Of a stretch of DNA of 64,000 nucleotides, positions 8,519 through 17,954 are shown piece by piece. This DNA is from Winogradskyella eximia (lineage in GTDB: Bacteria; Bacteroidota; Bacteroidia; Flavobacteriales; Flavobacteriaceae). The stretch's first letter is position 1, and every line of letters starts with the position of its first letter. Position numbers and translations under genes: made by a program. Where the stretch lies: positions 862,085-926,084 of the forward strand of contig NZ_QRDV01000001.1 of assembly GCF_003386165.1 (NCBI RefSeq). The letters run 5' to 3'. The notes beneath the pieces were generated by a model. The model did no database searches and was not told where the DNA came from. It worked only from the letters and a program-made list of their open reading frames with translations.

Positions 8519-9084
8519 TGATAAAAGGTAATTTACATATTATAAAAAACGTAGTCACAGCAATTGTTGTGACTTTGTTTTTTTCATGTAGTAATGACTT
8601 CGATGATGTACAAAAGGTAGGTATTTTGCAAAATCAACCTATTGGAGAGGCAGAAGATATCGATTTAAAATACACAGAGTATAAAGACTCTACAGTAAGG
8701 CTTTTGGCAAATCTTTTAAGCCCTAAAATGTTAGATTATTCTAATAGAAGTTTTGCGTTTTCAGAATTCCCTGATGGTATTGAACTTATAATATATGATG
8801 AAAACAACAACAAAACGACCATAACCTCTGATTATGCAATTGTGTATTCTGAAACCGATATTATTGATTTGCGAGGTAATGTAAAAATTGCAACACACGA
8901 AAAAGATACTTTATTTACAGAGCAATTATTTTATAATCAGAAGCTAGAATGGGCATTTACTAATGAAGCATGGTTATTTAAGCGTTCTGGTAGTCCTTCA
9001 TATGGAATTGGTTTCGATTCTGATAAAGAATTCAAGAACTTTCAATTGTTAGAAATGGGAGGTGATTTTGAATTCGATAATTAG
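8518..9084 (+). CDS. lptC: LPS export protein LptC (lipoprotein form)
   Basis: The chosen start, ATG 8518 (MIKGNLHIIKNVV), overlaps the previous TAA. It gives a 188-residue protein with a lipoprotein signal ending in LFFSC (Cys24). The rest fits the LptC beta-jellyroll: a conserved YNENNNKTTI-like strand region, DYAIVYSETDIIDLRGNVKI and KDTLFTEQLFYNQ. LptC links the LptB2FG exporter to LptA in the LPS bridge. A lipid anchor in place of a transmembrane helix is common for Bacteroidota LptC proteins. The upstream in-frame start at 8479 would lie inside the TPR gene and hide the signal peptide. Confidence 0.85.
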   Translation: MIKGNLHIIKNVVTAIVVTLFFSCSNDFDDVQKVGILQNQPIGEAEDIDLKYTEYKDSTVRLLANLLSPKMLDYSNRSFAFSEFPDGIELIIYDENNNKTTITSDYAIVYSETDIIDLRGNVKIATHEKDTLFTEQLFYNQKLEWAFTNEAWLFKRSGSPSYGIGFDSDKEFKNFQLLEMGGDFEFDN

Positions 9085-9117
9085 CTATCTTTGCATTTTA
9101 ATCATTATAACTAATAC

Positions 9118-9309
9118 ATGAGAATCCAGAAAATTTTTCATTACGCATATCTTGTTTTTGCAGTACTCTTTTTGTACGATGCTATTTCAAAATGGTCAGT
9201 AGATCGAAATGGTTCTTATATGATGTTCTTCTTTACTGCATTAGCACTTTTTATGTTTTTCTTTAGACAACGCTTTAGCAAAAAGTTTAGAGACCATAAC
9301 AATAATTAA
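9118..9309 (+). CDS. small two-helix membrane protein, function unknown
   Basis: The product is 63 residues with two hydrophobic segments (about 7-24 and 32-50) separated by a short SKWSVDRNGS loop, and a basic C-terminal tail (RQRFSKKFRDHNNN). The positive tail suggests both termini face the cytoplasm. It lies between lptC (33-bp gap) and the CorC-type gene (3-bp gap), so it is very likely co-transcribed with both. No function can be read from the sequence. Confidence 0.75.
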   Translation: MRIQKIFHYAYLVFAVLFLYDAISKWSVDRNGSYMMFFFTALALFMFFFRQRFSKKFRDHNNN

Positions 9310-9312
9310 TAT

Positions 9313-10602
9313 ATGACTGCTGATATAGTCATTATTATAAGTACTCTTATTCTTTCAGCCTTTTTTTCTGGGATGGAAATCGCTTTTGTTTCGGCAAATA
9401 AAATTCATATTGAATTAGAAAAAAAACAAGGTGATTTTTTAGGAAACATATTAAGTAAGTTAACGGCCAAGCCTTCCAAATACATCGCAACGATGCTTAT
9501 TGGTAATAATATTGCCTTAGTAATCTATGGCTTTAAGATGGGTGAGGTTTTAGTGCGATGGTTTCAATCGATATTACCATCAGATAGTGCCACTTTAACT
9601 TATTTGTTTAGTGATCTGCAATTATTAACTCAGACTATAATTTCTACTTTAATCATTTTATTTACTGCAGAGTTTTTACCTAAAGTGTTTTTTCAGATTT
9701 ATGCCAATACCTTATTAAAGGTGTTAGCTTTTCCGACCTATATTTTTTATTTGTTATTTTCTTGGATTTCAGATTTTATCCTTTGGATTTCAGATGCGGT
9801 CTTAAAATATATCTTTAAAGCCGAAGGTGAAGATGTTGTTTTAGCCATGACCAAAGTGGAGCTAGGAAATTATATTACGGAACAAATGGAATCCGTTGAT
9901 GATCATGATGTTGTAGATAGTGAGATCCAAATTTTTCAGAATGCTTTAGAGTTTTCAGATGTTAAAGCACGCGAAGTTATGGTGCCACGTACTGAGATTA
10001 CAGCTGTAGATATTTCGGAGAGTATTGAGAACTTAAGGCAGCTTTTTATTGATTCTGGTAGAACAAAAATCATTGTTTATAAAGATAGCATTGATGATAT
10101 TCTGGGTTATGTACATTCTTTTGAGCTGTTTAAAAAACCAAAAACTATTAAATCTATAATAATTAAAGTAGGGTTTGTACCTGAAACAATTTTAATAAAA
10201 GATGTACTCAATATTTTAACTAAAAAAAGGCGTAGTATGGCTGTAGTTATCGACGAGTATGGTGGTACATCCGGAATCATGACTGTTGAAGATATTATAG
10301 AAGAGTTGGTTGGTGAGATAGAAGATGAACACGATACAATAGAATTAGTTGAAGAACAACTTAATGAAAACACCTATAGATTATCAGCGAGATTAGAAGT
10401 TGATTATATTAATGAAACCTACAAATTAGATTTACCCGAAGGTGAAAATTATGAAACCTTGGGAGGTTTAATTGTTAATGCAACTCAAGAAATTCCGCAG
10501 GAAAATGATGATGTTCAAATAGATCATTTTAAATTCACAATTACTGAGGTGTCATCAACCAAAATAGATGAGGTGGTTTTAAAAATTTTAGAAGTGGATT
10601 AA
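9313..10602 (+). CDS. CNNM/CBS-domain transporter of the HlyC/CorC family
   Basis: This 429-residue protein shows the full family layout. An N-terminal CNNM (DUF21) membrane domain has three to four helices (about residues 1-165), beginning SAFFSGMEIAFVSANK. A CBS pair follows at about 205-330, with AREVMVPRTEITAVD and AVVIDEYGGTSGIMTVEDIIEELVGEI. A C-terminal CorC_HlyC domain covers about 345-425. These proteins are associated with magnesium or cobalt efflux and ion homeostasis; the old hemolysin name is historical. It starts 3 bp after the small membrane protein. Confidence 0.9.
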   Translation: MTADIVIIISTLILSAFFSGMEIAFVSANKIHIELEKKQGDFLGNILSKLTAKPSKYIATMLIGNNIALVIYGFKMGEVLVRWFQSILPSDSATLTYLFSDLQLLTQTIISTLIILFTAEFLPKVFFQIYANTLLKVLAFPTYIFYLLFSWISDFILWISDAVLKYIFKAEGEDVVLAMTKVELGNYITEQMESVDDHDVVDSEIQIFQNALEFSDVKAREVMVPRTEITAVDISESIENLRQLFIDSGRTKIIVYKDSIDDILGYVHSFELFKKPKTIKSIIIKVGFVPETILIKDVLNILTKKRRSMAVVIDEYGGTSGIMTVEDIIEELVGEIEDEHDTIELVEEQLNENTYRLSARLEVDYINETYKLDLPEGENYETLGGLIVNATQEIPQENDDVQIDHFKFTITEVSSTKIDEVVLKILEVD

Positions 10603-10815
10603 TATTTAGCTTATTTGGTGTCTTTTTTTAGTGCCAAAAAAACTTTGTATTTAGTCTGCAATAGTCCTGATTTCTTTAAGACTAGCATTATTACCATTGT
10701 AAAAAAGAGTAATATTAGACTTCAAAATTGAAATATTAAAAAGAGAAAAGAAAATGTGCAGGTAAGTTCACTTATAAAAACTACTGTTCTCCTTTTATTA
10801 TTTAGTAGAAAATAC

Positions 10816-10823
10816 TATTTTCG
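10816..10823 (+). promoter_or_regulatory. possible -7 promoter box of the ppiD-like gene
   Basis: TATTTTCG differs from TAnnTTTG at one base and lies 42 bp before the start codon. The TTCGCA context resembles -7 boxes seen in flavobacteria. No convincing -33 TTG is visible. The rest of the 262-bp gap 10603-10864 is AT-rich and empty of ORFs worth naming. Confidence 0.4.
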
Positions 10824-10864
10824 CAGACTTATTTACACCAAAAATATACTATACAACAAAGACT

Positions 10865-13012
10865 ATGGCAGTTTTAAATAAAATTAGACAACGTTCGCTG
10901 ATATTAATATTGGTTATCGCGTTAGCGTTATTCTCATTTGTAATTGGAGATTTATTCAAAAATTCTACCGCATTTTCGGGTGGTCCACAAGACGTGGTTG
11001 CTACTATTAACGGTACTGATATTAATCGTAACGATTTTCAACAAAAGGTTAAAAATTATCAAGATAGAGCAGGAGGAAGACAAACGTCTACTCAAGCAAT
11101 GAATGCAATTTACAATCAAGAATTACGTAGCATTGTTTTAAAATCTGAGTTTGATGAATTGGGATTGTCTGTTGAAAAAGACGAAATGAGAGATTTATTG
11201 AAAAATAGTTTTTCTTCATATCCTGAATTTCAAGATGAAAATGGAAATTTTGATGTAAATCGTTTAAACGCTTTTATATCTAACTTAAAAGATTTAAACG
11301 GCGAAGCAGCACCTTTAGGTAACTTTATGGTTAACTACGAAAGTTGGACAAACAATGAGCAGACAATTGCGGCAAATGCAATTCAGCAAACATATTACAA
11401 TATGATTAAAGCTGGTGTTAGTACAACTATTGCAGAAGCTGAAGATGATTATTTTGGTGATGCTAAAACAGTAGATATCCGTTACGTGCAAATACCTTAT
11501 ACAACTATAGCAGATAGTTTAGTTGTTGCATCTAAAACTGAAATTCAAGCCTATATGAATGCTCATAAAGATACTTACGAAACAGAAGCAAGTAGAGAAG
11601 TTGTTTATGTAGAGTTTAAAGAAGAAGCTTCTAAGGCTGATGAAGATAAAATTAAAGCCGATTTATTAGCTTTAAAGTCAGATAAATCAGAATACAATGA
11701 GAGTAGCAAGAATACTGAAGTTATTCCAGGATTTGATTCTGCTACCGATATTGAGGAATTTATCAACTCAAATTCAGATATTAAGTATAGCGATTCATTT
11801 TTAAGAGCTGCAGAATTGCCAGCAGTAGCAAAAGATACTTTACTAAAATTAAGTGTTGGTGATTACTACGGACCTTATAAAGATGGGGAGTACTATAAAT
11901 TATCTAGAGTAATTGCAACTAAGCAAATGCCAGATTCAGTAAAAGTACGTCACATCTTAATTCCACATGTTGGTGGTCAGAGAGCAGATGCTTCAGTTAC
12001 TAAAACAGTTGAAGAAGCTAAGACTACAGCAGATAGTATTTTTGCTCAAATACAAGCAGGTACTAAGTTTATGGATTTATTAGAATTATCTTCTGATAAA
12101 GTAAGTAACGAAAAAGACGGAGAGATTGAATTTGACTACAGAGCAGGAATGGCTCCTGAGTTTAAAGCGTATGCTTTTGATAATAAAAAAGGTGATATAG
12201 GTGTTGTACAAACATCTTTTGGATACCATATTATTGAAGTATTAGAGCAAAAGAGTTTTAATAAAACAGTTAAAATTGCAACTCTTGCAGATAAAATTGA
12301 GCCATCTGAACAAACGCTTCAAGATGTATTTAATAAAATGTCTAAGTTTGAAATTGCTGCAAAAGACGGAGATTTTAATGCCTTAGCAAAAGAACGTGAT
12401 TTAGTAATAAAGCCAATTACTTTTAAAGAATTAGATGAAAATATTCCAGGTCTTGGAAGTCAAAGAGAAGTTGTACGTTGGGCATTTGAAGATGATACTG
12501 AAACAGGTGATTTTAAGAATTTCGCAATATCTAACTTTGGGTTTATCGTCGCTAAGGTGGTAGAGAAAAAGGAAAAAGGCTTAATGAGTATTGAAGATGC
12601 TTCAATTACAGCTTTACCAGAAATAAGAAAAGAAAAGAAAGCACAAATGATTCGCAAAGAGTTAACAGGTACAACTGTTGCAGATATTGCTAAGAATCAA
12701 GGTCAGAGTCAAAAAACGGCTGCTGCTGTCACAATTAAGAATACTACCTTATCTGGTGCAGGTGTAGAGCCTAAAGTTGTAGGTGCGGCATTTGGTTTAG
12801 CTCAAGGCGTAACTTCTAAGCCAATTGATGGTGAAAAAGGTGTTTACGTTATAGAAGTAACTAAAATTAACGAAGCTACTAAGTTAGATAACTATTCTGC
12901 AATAATGAATAGATTAAATACAGAACGTAGAAACACTGTGCAAACTAAAGTGATTACAGCTTTAGAAGATGCTGCAGAAATAGAAGATAATAGAGCTAAA
13001 ACGGTATATTAA
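10865..13012 (+). CDS. ppiD: membrane-anchored peptidyl-prolyl isomerase, PpiD/SurA-like
   Basis: This 715-residue protein has one N-terminal transmembrane anchor (about residues 10-31, LILILVIALALFSFVIGDLF). A SurA-type N-terminal chaperone domain follows (ATINGTDINRNDFQQKVKNYQDR). A parvulin rotamase domain is centred near residues 360-460 (DSVKVRHILIPHVGGQ to TSFGYHIIEVLEQK). Its job would be folding of secreted and outer-membrane proteins at the periplasmic face of the inner membrane. The length is somewhat over E. coli PpiD (623), which is normal for Bacteroidota. It stands alone, with its own upstream gap and a terminator-like hairpin after it. Confidence 0.88.
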   Translation: MAVLNKIRQRSLILILVIALALFSFVIGDLFKNSTAFSGGPQDVVATINGTDINRNDFQQKVKNYQDRAGGRQTSTQAMNAIYNQELRSIVLKSEFDELGLSVEKDEMRDLLKNSFSSYPEFQDENGNFDVNRLNAFISNLKDLNGEAAPLGNFMVNYESWTNNEQTIAANAIQQTYYNMIKAGVSTTIAEAEDDYFGDAKTVDIRYVQIPYTTIADSLVVASKTEIQAYMNAHKDTYETEASREVVYVEFKEEASKADEDKIKADLLALKSDKSEYNESSKNTEVIPGFDSATDIEEFINSNSDIKYSDSFLRAAELPAVAKDTLLKLSVGDYYGPYKDGEYYKLSRVIATKQMPDSVKVRHILIPHVGGQRADASVTKTVEEAKTTADSIFAQIQAGTKFMDLLELSSDKVSNEKDGEIEFDYRAGMAPEFKAYAFDNKKGDIGVVQTSFGYHIIEVLEQKSFNKTVKIATLADKIEPSEQTLQDVFNKMSKFEIAAKDGDFNALAKERDLVIKPITFKELDENIPGLGSQREVVRWAFEDDTETGDFKNFAISNFGFIVAKVVEKKEKGLMSIEDASITALPEIRKEKKAQMIRKELTGTTVADIAKNQGQSQKTAAAVTIKNTTLSGAGVEPKVVGAAFGLAQGVTSKPIDGEKGVYVIEVTKINEATKLDNYSAIMNRLNTERRNTVQTKVITALEDAAEIEDNRAKTVY

Positions 13013-13033
13013 CCGATTAGAAATATAATTAAT

Positions 13034-13069
13034 AAATAAAGGCTTTACAGAAATGTGAAGCCTTTATTT
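13034..13069. terminator. bidirectional terminator hairpin between ppiD and the GHMP kinase
   Basis: AAATAAAGGCTT (13034-13045) and AAGCCTTTATTT (13058-13069) form a perfect 12-bp stem with a 12-nt loop. It lies between two convergent genes. The T-tract is part of the stem rather than a clean tail, so efficiency is uncertain. Confidence 0.65.
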
Positions 13070-13119
13070 ATACCTTAAGGTTTTGTTACTTGATATCGCA
13101 TTTAATAGGTGCTAGCCAT

Positions 13120-14052
13120 TTACAAAATCATATCTTCATATGGGATAACGGTATCATATCCTTTAGCGTTAAAGTAGGCTTTAGGGTTGTTCTTAGAAGT
13201 CACTAAGACAAAATCGCCTCCCCAAGCTCCTAAGCTTTTTATAGTGCCATTGAAATCTGAAAAGAATTGGTTTTTAATTGGGTCTTGCTGAGTGAGCTTC
13301 GAAATAATATCTTCATGTTTTTCAACCAAACTTTCAAATTCCGAAAGTGATTTGCAAACAATCATTGCTTCTGTTATAGCATTAATCTGTGAAATGTTAT
13401 CTGAATTGATTTCCGCATTTTTTTTATAAGTTGAAATCCCGTCTCTGCTATTTTGTTTTTGATTGAGATATACAAAATAGAGTTGATGTTTAAAATTAGG
13501 ATGAAAATTTACAGCTTCAACTTTAGGCTTGTGTTTAGAGTTTAACTGATACGTTATTGGATAATTATGTTGAGCACAAGCAATATCGTAACCACTACCT
13601 CCAAAAGTTTTAGCGAGCAATTGGTAAGCATCAACATTTGCCCAATTTGCAATGTTATTAATTAAGGTTGAAGATGTGCCCAAGCCCCAAAGTCGATTAA
13701 AATCTTGATGCGTAGTAATATTATATCCTAGATTCGAAGTTAAAAATTCAGGATTCAAACTTAGAACAGCTTTTAATATTTCAATAAGACGCTCAGAGAT
13801 ATCATTCTTTAAGGCTGATGTCACGCTGAGCGCAGTTGGAGCGTTTTCGATAGAAAACACATCTTCAAACCAAACTTCACCTAATTCATTATAACTCTTC
13901 CAATTTATTTTATTAGAGTTATTAGCAATAACACTTAAACTCTGTCCATATTTAGTAGGTATTGCTAAAGCCTTTGCTCCATCTAGTACAGCGTATTCTG
14001 CTGTAAGTAGTAGTTTTCCGTTACTTCTATATATTTTAGAATTAGTATTCAA
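13120..14052 (-). CDS. GYDIA-family GHMP kinase, probably mevalonate pathway
   Basis: This 310-residue GHMP kinase begins with SNGKLLLTAEYAVLDGAKALAIPT, the usual N-terminal strand-turn. It has a shortened phosphate-binding motif GLGTSS (residues 123-128) and the diagnostic GSGYDIA (152-158). The C-terminus carries the LGAWGGDFVLV motif. The family is named for the GYDIA string. Its exact substrate is not established to my knowledge; phosphomevalonate or mevalonate is likely because HMG-CoA reductase lies 95 bp upstream on the same strand. It would act in the cytoplasm on isoprenoid precursors. Confidence 0.85.
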   Translation of the reverse strand: MNTNSKIYRSNGKLLLTAEYAVLDGAKALAIPTKYGQSLSVIANNSNKINWKSYNELGEVWFEDVFSIENAPTALSVTSALKNDISERLIEILKAVLSLNPEFLTSNLGYNITTHQDFNRLWGLGTSSTLINNIANWANVDAYQLLAKTFGGSGYDIACAQHNYPITYQLNSKHKPKVEAVNFHPNFKHQLYFVYLNQKQNSRDGISTYKKNAEINSDNISQINAITEAMIVCKSLSEFESLVEKHEDIISKLTQQDPIKNQFFSDFNGTIKSLGAWGGDFVLVTSKNNPKAYFNAKGYDTVIPYEDMIL

Positions 14053-14147
14053 AGTTTAAATTTTTATTAATGCTGTGCTTCAATAATCACAGAGTGTAAT
14101 CTATGTTCTATAAAACCAATTTCAAAGAGTGTATTAGCCGTTTTAAT

Positions 14148-15464
14148 TTAGTTTCGTATGCTTTTAATGGCTTCTACAACAGAGCTATGTGTTACCACAT
14201 TTGTTTTAAAGTGTTCAACAAGTTTTACTTTTTCATCTTCTGTTGCTTCAAACTGATTCAATATATTCATTAAATGCATTTTCATGTGGCCTTCTTGAAT
14301 ACCTGTAGTCGTTAAGGATTTTACGGCACCAAAATTTTGAGCTAATCCTGCAACTGCAACTATTTTCATTAAATCTTTAGCTGTAGGTTTTTGTAACATT
14401 TCTAATGAAAACTTAACCAATGGATGTAAGCTGGTTAAGCCTCCAACGGTTCCTAGTGCTAATGGAATTTCAATCCAAAATTTAAAAATACCATTGATAA
14501 TTGAACAATGTGTTAAACTTGTATATGAGCCATCTTTTGCGGCATAAGCGTGTACGCCTGCTTCAACAGCTCTAAAATCATTTCCTGTGGCTAAAACAAC
14601 AGCATCAATGCCATTCATAATGCCTTTATTATGTGTTACAGCTCTATAAGGTTCTATTTCTGCAATACTAATAGCTTGTTTAAATTTTTGGGCAAACTCT
14701 TCAGGATTTGGAATATCCTTACTTTTTAAATCTTCAATCTTACAAGATACTTCTGCGCGTACCAAACATTGTGGTACGTAGTTAGAAAGTATACTCATTA
14801 CAATGGTAATGTTTTGCTCCAATTCATTGAAGTCTTCGTATTGTAAGGCTTCATTTTTAAAGGTTGTTGCAAATTGCTCCAAACACGTATTGATGAAATT
14901 CGCTCCCATAGCGTCTAAAGTTTCAAACGTGGCGTGAAGTTGATAGTAATTGGGTAAATCATTCGATTTATTTCGCAATTCAATATCTAAAATGCCACCA
15001 CCTCTACGTTCCATACTTTGGGTCATTGAGGCAGTATCACTAATTAATTTGGGCTTTACGTGCTTAAAAAAAGTTTTAAGTTTATTAAAATCTCCTTTAA
15101 ATATAAAATGTACTTGGCCAATTTTTTCAGTGGATATGACTTCGGCTTTAAAACCACCGCGTTCTAACCAAAACTTAGCCGCTTTACTTGCTGCAGCAAC
15201 TACTGAACTTTCTTCAATAGCCATTGGAATGGTGTAAAAAGTGTCATTAATTAAAAAGTTAGGCGCAACACCTAATGGCAAATAATAATTGGTAATGGTG
15301 TTTTCTATAAATTCATCGTGAAGTTTTTGAAGTTTTTCGTCCGAGTTCCAGTAACGCTGTACTAGTGCTCTTGCGCTATCTTTATCTACGAAATATGAAT
15401 TTAAAAGCCACTCAATTTTTTCGGATTTAGAAAGCTTAGAAAAGCCTGAAATGATGTTTGGCAT
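14148..15464 (-). CDS. mvaA: hydroxymethylglutaryl-CoA reductase, class II (degradative type)
   Basis: This 438-residue enzyme matches class II HMG-CoA reductase, usually about 430 residues. Visible motifs are ETLDAMGANFINTC with the catalytic Glu, HNKGIMNGIDAVVLATGNDFRAVEAG with the catalytic Lys and Asp, LGTVGGLTSLHPLV, and GHMKMHLMN near the C-terminus with the catalytic His. It interconverts HMG-CoA and mevalonate. Class II enzymes are often called degradative, but in Flavobacteria the gene sits with the GHMP kinase and very likely serves biosynthesis of isoprenoids, menaquinone and carotenoids. The promoter box TATCTTTG lies 23 bp upstream. Confidence 0.94.
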   Translation of the reverse strand: MPNIISGFSKLSKSEKIEWLLNSYFVDKDSARALVQRYWNSDEKLQKLHDEFIENTITNYYLPLGVAPNFLINDTFYTIPMAIEESSVVAAASKAAKFWLERGGFKAEVISTEKIGQVHFIFKGDFNKLKTFFKHVKPKLISDTASMTQSMERRGGGILDIELRNKSNDLPNYYQLHATFETLDAMGANFINTCLEQFATTFKNEALQYEDFNELEQNITIVMSILSNYVPQCLVRAEVSCKIEDLKSKDIPNPEEFAQKFKQAISIAEIEPYRAVTHNKGIMNGIDAVVLATGNDFRAVEAGVHAYAAKDGSYTSLTHCSIINGIFKFWIEIPLALGTVGGLTSLHPLVKFSLEMLQKPTAKDLMKIVAVAGLAQNFGAVKSLTTTGIQEGHMKMHLMNILNQFEATEDEKVKLVEHFKTNVVTHSSVVEAIKSIRN

Positions 15465-15486
15465 GTTGTTTTAATTTTTGAAAAAA

Positions 15487-15494
15487 CAAAGATA
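15487..15494 (-). promoter_or_regulatory. -7 promoter box for mvaA
   Basis: On the minus strand TATCTTTG matches TAnnTTTG exactly and sits 23 bp before the mvaA ATG. No clear -33 element was found at the usual distance. Confidence 0.5.
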
Positions 15495-15702
15495 CTAGGA
15501 TTGGTATGAAATGTTTGCATAATCGATTGTAAATGCCGATTTACTGTTAATAATAGCTATTTTTTGCATAATTTTTAGTAAACTTGGCATTGCTTTATTG
15601 AAACTTGAAATTTATGAAACAAGCATGTTAAAACTAGCTATTGATAAAAGTATGATTAATAGCGAACAGCATGTGACTTTTGTAAATATTAAATATAAAT
15701 AC

Positions 15703-17904
15703 ATGAAATTTAGACATCTTGTAGCTGTTTTCGGCTTTTTAATGACTTCTTTGGTTTTTTGTCAGGAAAAACAAATTACACTTCAAGAGATTTGGAGTGG
15801 TGAATTTAGAACAGAAGGTATGCAATCGTTGCATTCTATGGCTAACGGAAATGAGTATTCGGTTTTAAATTTTAATAGAGAATCAAGAACGACATCAATT
15901 GATATTTACGATTATAAAACTTTAGAGAAAACAAAAACGATAGTGTCTTCAGCTGATATTGCTGAGATTCAATATTTTTCGGATTATTCTTTTAATAAAG
16001 ATGAATCTAAAATTATTCTGACGACAAAATCAGAACCTGTATTTAGACATTCTACGCTGGGTGAATATTACATTTATGATATTGCTTCAAAAAAAGTAAC
16101 TAAAGTGTCTGATGATTTAGTGCAAGAACCAACTTTGTCTCCAGACGGTTCTAAAATCGCTTATGGATTTGAAAATAATTTGTACGTTAAAGATCTAAAA
16201 TCAGGTAAGGTTGAACAATTCACTACGGATGGTGAAAAGAACAAAATTATCAACGGCATTACAGATTGGGTTTATGAAGAAGAATTTGCTTTTGTAAGAG
16301 CGTTTGACTGGAATGCAAATAGTGATCAAATTGCATTTATAAGATTTGATGAAACTAATGTGCCAGAATTTTCAATGGATGTTTATGGTTCAGATTTATA
16401 CCCAACGCAACATGTGTTTAAATACCCTAAAGCGGGAGAGGAAAATTCTAAAGTATCTCTACATTTATATGATATTAATTCAAAAAACGTATCGCAATTA
16501 AAAGTAGATAAAGCTTATGATGATTTCTACATTCCCAGATTAAAGTGGACAAATGAGGCTAATGTTTTAAGTGTTCAGTTAATGAATCGTCATCAAAACG
16601 AATTAGATCTTTGGATGATTGACACCAAAGCAATGACTTCAAAAAATGTTTTGGCAGAAAAAGACAAAGCGTATATCGATGTCACTTTCAATTTAACATT
16701 TTTAAAAGATAATAGTTTTATTTGGACGAGTGAATTAGATGGCTTTAATCATATTTATCACTATTCTAAAACTGGTAAGCTTATTAATCAAGTTACAAAA
16801 GGTGATTGGGAAGTCACAAATTATTACGGCTTTAATGAAAAAAAGAATACCATTTATTTTCAATCTACAGAGAATGGTTCTGTTAATAGAGATGTTTTTT
16901 CTATAGGCTTAAACGGTAAAAATAAAAAACGTCTCACCCAAAAAGACGGAACAAACAGTGCGTCTTTTAGTGCAGATTTTACTTATTTTATTAATACATT
17001 TTCTAGCGCAACTACACCACAAGAGTACACGTTGTATGATACAAAATCTGGTAAAATTGTAAAGCAGATTAAAGACAACAAAGTTTTAGCAAAGCAATTA
17101 GAAGGCTACGCAATGTCTAAAAAAGAATTTAGTACCATTTCTATAAATGGTAACGATTTGAATATGTGGACAATTAAACCGAAGGATTTTGATGCAAATA
17201 AGGTTTATCCATTGTTTATGTACCAATATTCTGGACCAGGTTCTCAACAAGTCGCTAACCGTTGGAATAGTGCAAATGATTATTGGTATCAAATGTTAGC
17301 GCAACAAGGCTACATTGTGGTTTGTATTGATGGTAGAGGAACAGGATTTAAAGGTGCTGATTTTAAGAAAGTCACGCAAAATAAATTAGGGAAATATGAA
17401 ATTGAAGACCAAATTGAAGCAGCAAAGCAACTTGGAAAACTAGATTATATTGACGCAGAAAGAATTGGAATTTGGGGTTGGAGCTATGGTGGCTTTATGA
17501 GTAGTAATGCACTTTTTAAAGGGAATGATGTCTTTAAGATGGCTATTGCAGTTGCGCCTGTTACCAGCTGGAGATTCTATGATTCTATTTACACAGAACG
17601 TTATATGACGACTCCTCAAGAAAATCCAAGCGGTTATGATGAAAACTCACCAATAAATCACGTGGATAAATTGAAAGGAGATTTTCTTTTAATTCATGGC
17701 ACAGGTGATGATAATGTGCATGTTCAAAATACCATGCGAATGGTTGAGGCATTAATTCAGGCAGATAAGCAATTTGAATGGATGATTTATCCAGATAAAA
17801 ATCATGGCATTTACGGAGGAAATACAAGATTACATTTATATAAGAAGATGACTAATTTTATTCATAAGACTTTAGGAGATAAACTAGAGATGTCTAAGGA
17901 TTAG
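15703..17904 (+). CDS. S9 family peptidase, dipeptidyl-peptidase IV-like
   Basis: From ATG 15703 the product is 733 residues with a signal peptide (MKFRHLVAVFGFLMTSLVFCQ). The upstream in-frame TTG at 15598 would bury that signal, so I reject it. An N-terminal eight-bladed DPPIV propeller (about residues 75-450) precedes the alpha/beta-hydrolase domain. The Ser nucleophile is in GWSYGG (Ser594), the Asp in HGTGDDNVH (669/670) and the His in DKNHGI (His701). The propeller segment ITDWVYEEEF carries the double Glu that anchors the peptide N-terminus in DPP IV. It would release dipeptides in the periplasm, and two peptide transporters follow directly. Confidence 0.92.
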   Translation: MKFRHLVAVFGFLMTSLVFCQEKQITLQEIWSGEFRTEGMQSLHSMANGNEYSVLNFNRESRTTSIDIYDYKTLEKTKTIVSSADIAEIQYFSDYSFNKDESKIILTTKSEPVFRHSTLGEYYIYDIASKKVTKVSDDLVQEPTLSPDGSKIAYGFENNLYVKDLKSGKVEQFTTDGEKNKIINGITDWVYEEEFAFVRAFDWNANSDQIAFIRFDETNVPEFSMDVYGSDLYPTQHVFKYPKAGEENSKVSLHLYDINSKNVSQLKVDKAYDDFYIPRLKWTNEANVLSVQLMNRHQNELDLWMIDTKAMTSKNVLAEKDKAYIDVTFNLTFLKDNSFIWTSELDGFNHIYHYSKTGKLINQVTKGDWEVTNYYGFNEKKNTIYFQSTENGSVNRDVFSIGLNGKNKKRLTQKDGTNSASFSADFTYFINTFSSATTPQEYTLYDTKSGKIVKQIKDNKVLAKQLEGYAMSKKEFSTISINGNDLNMWTIKPKDFDANKVYPLFMYQYSGPGSQQVANRWNSANDYWYQMLAQQGYIVVCIDGRGTGFKGADFKKVTQNKLGKYEIEDQIEAAKQLGKLDYIDAERIGIWGWSYGGFMSSNALFKGNDVFKMAIAVAPVTSWRFYDSIYTERYMTTPQENPSGYDENSPINHVDKLKGDFLLIHGTGDDNVHVQNTMRMVEALIQADKQFEWMIYPDKNHGIYGGNTRLHLYKKMTNFIHKTLGDKLEMSKD

Positions 17905-17954
17905 AAATCTTAAGATTGTAAAAGCAAAACTAACTACTAACTAAACTAATAATC

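Noticed and set aside
14950..15237. 95-codon plus-strand ORF inside mvaA
   Set aside because: It is antisense to a well-supported enzyme and has no family features.
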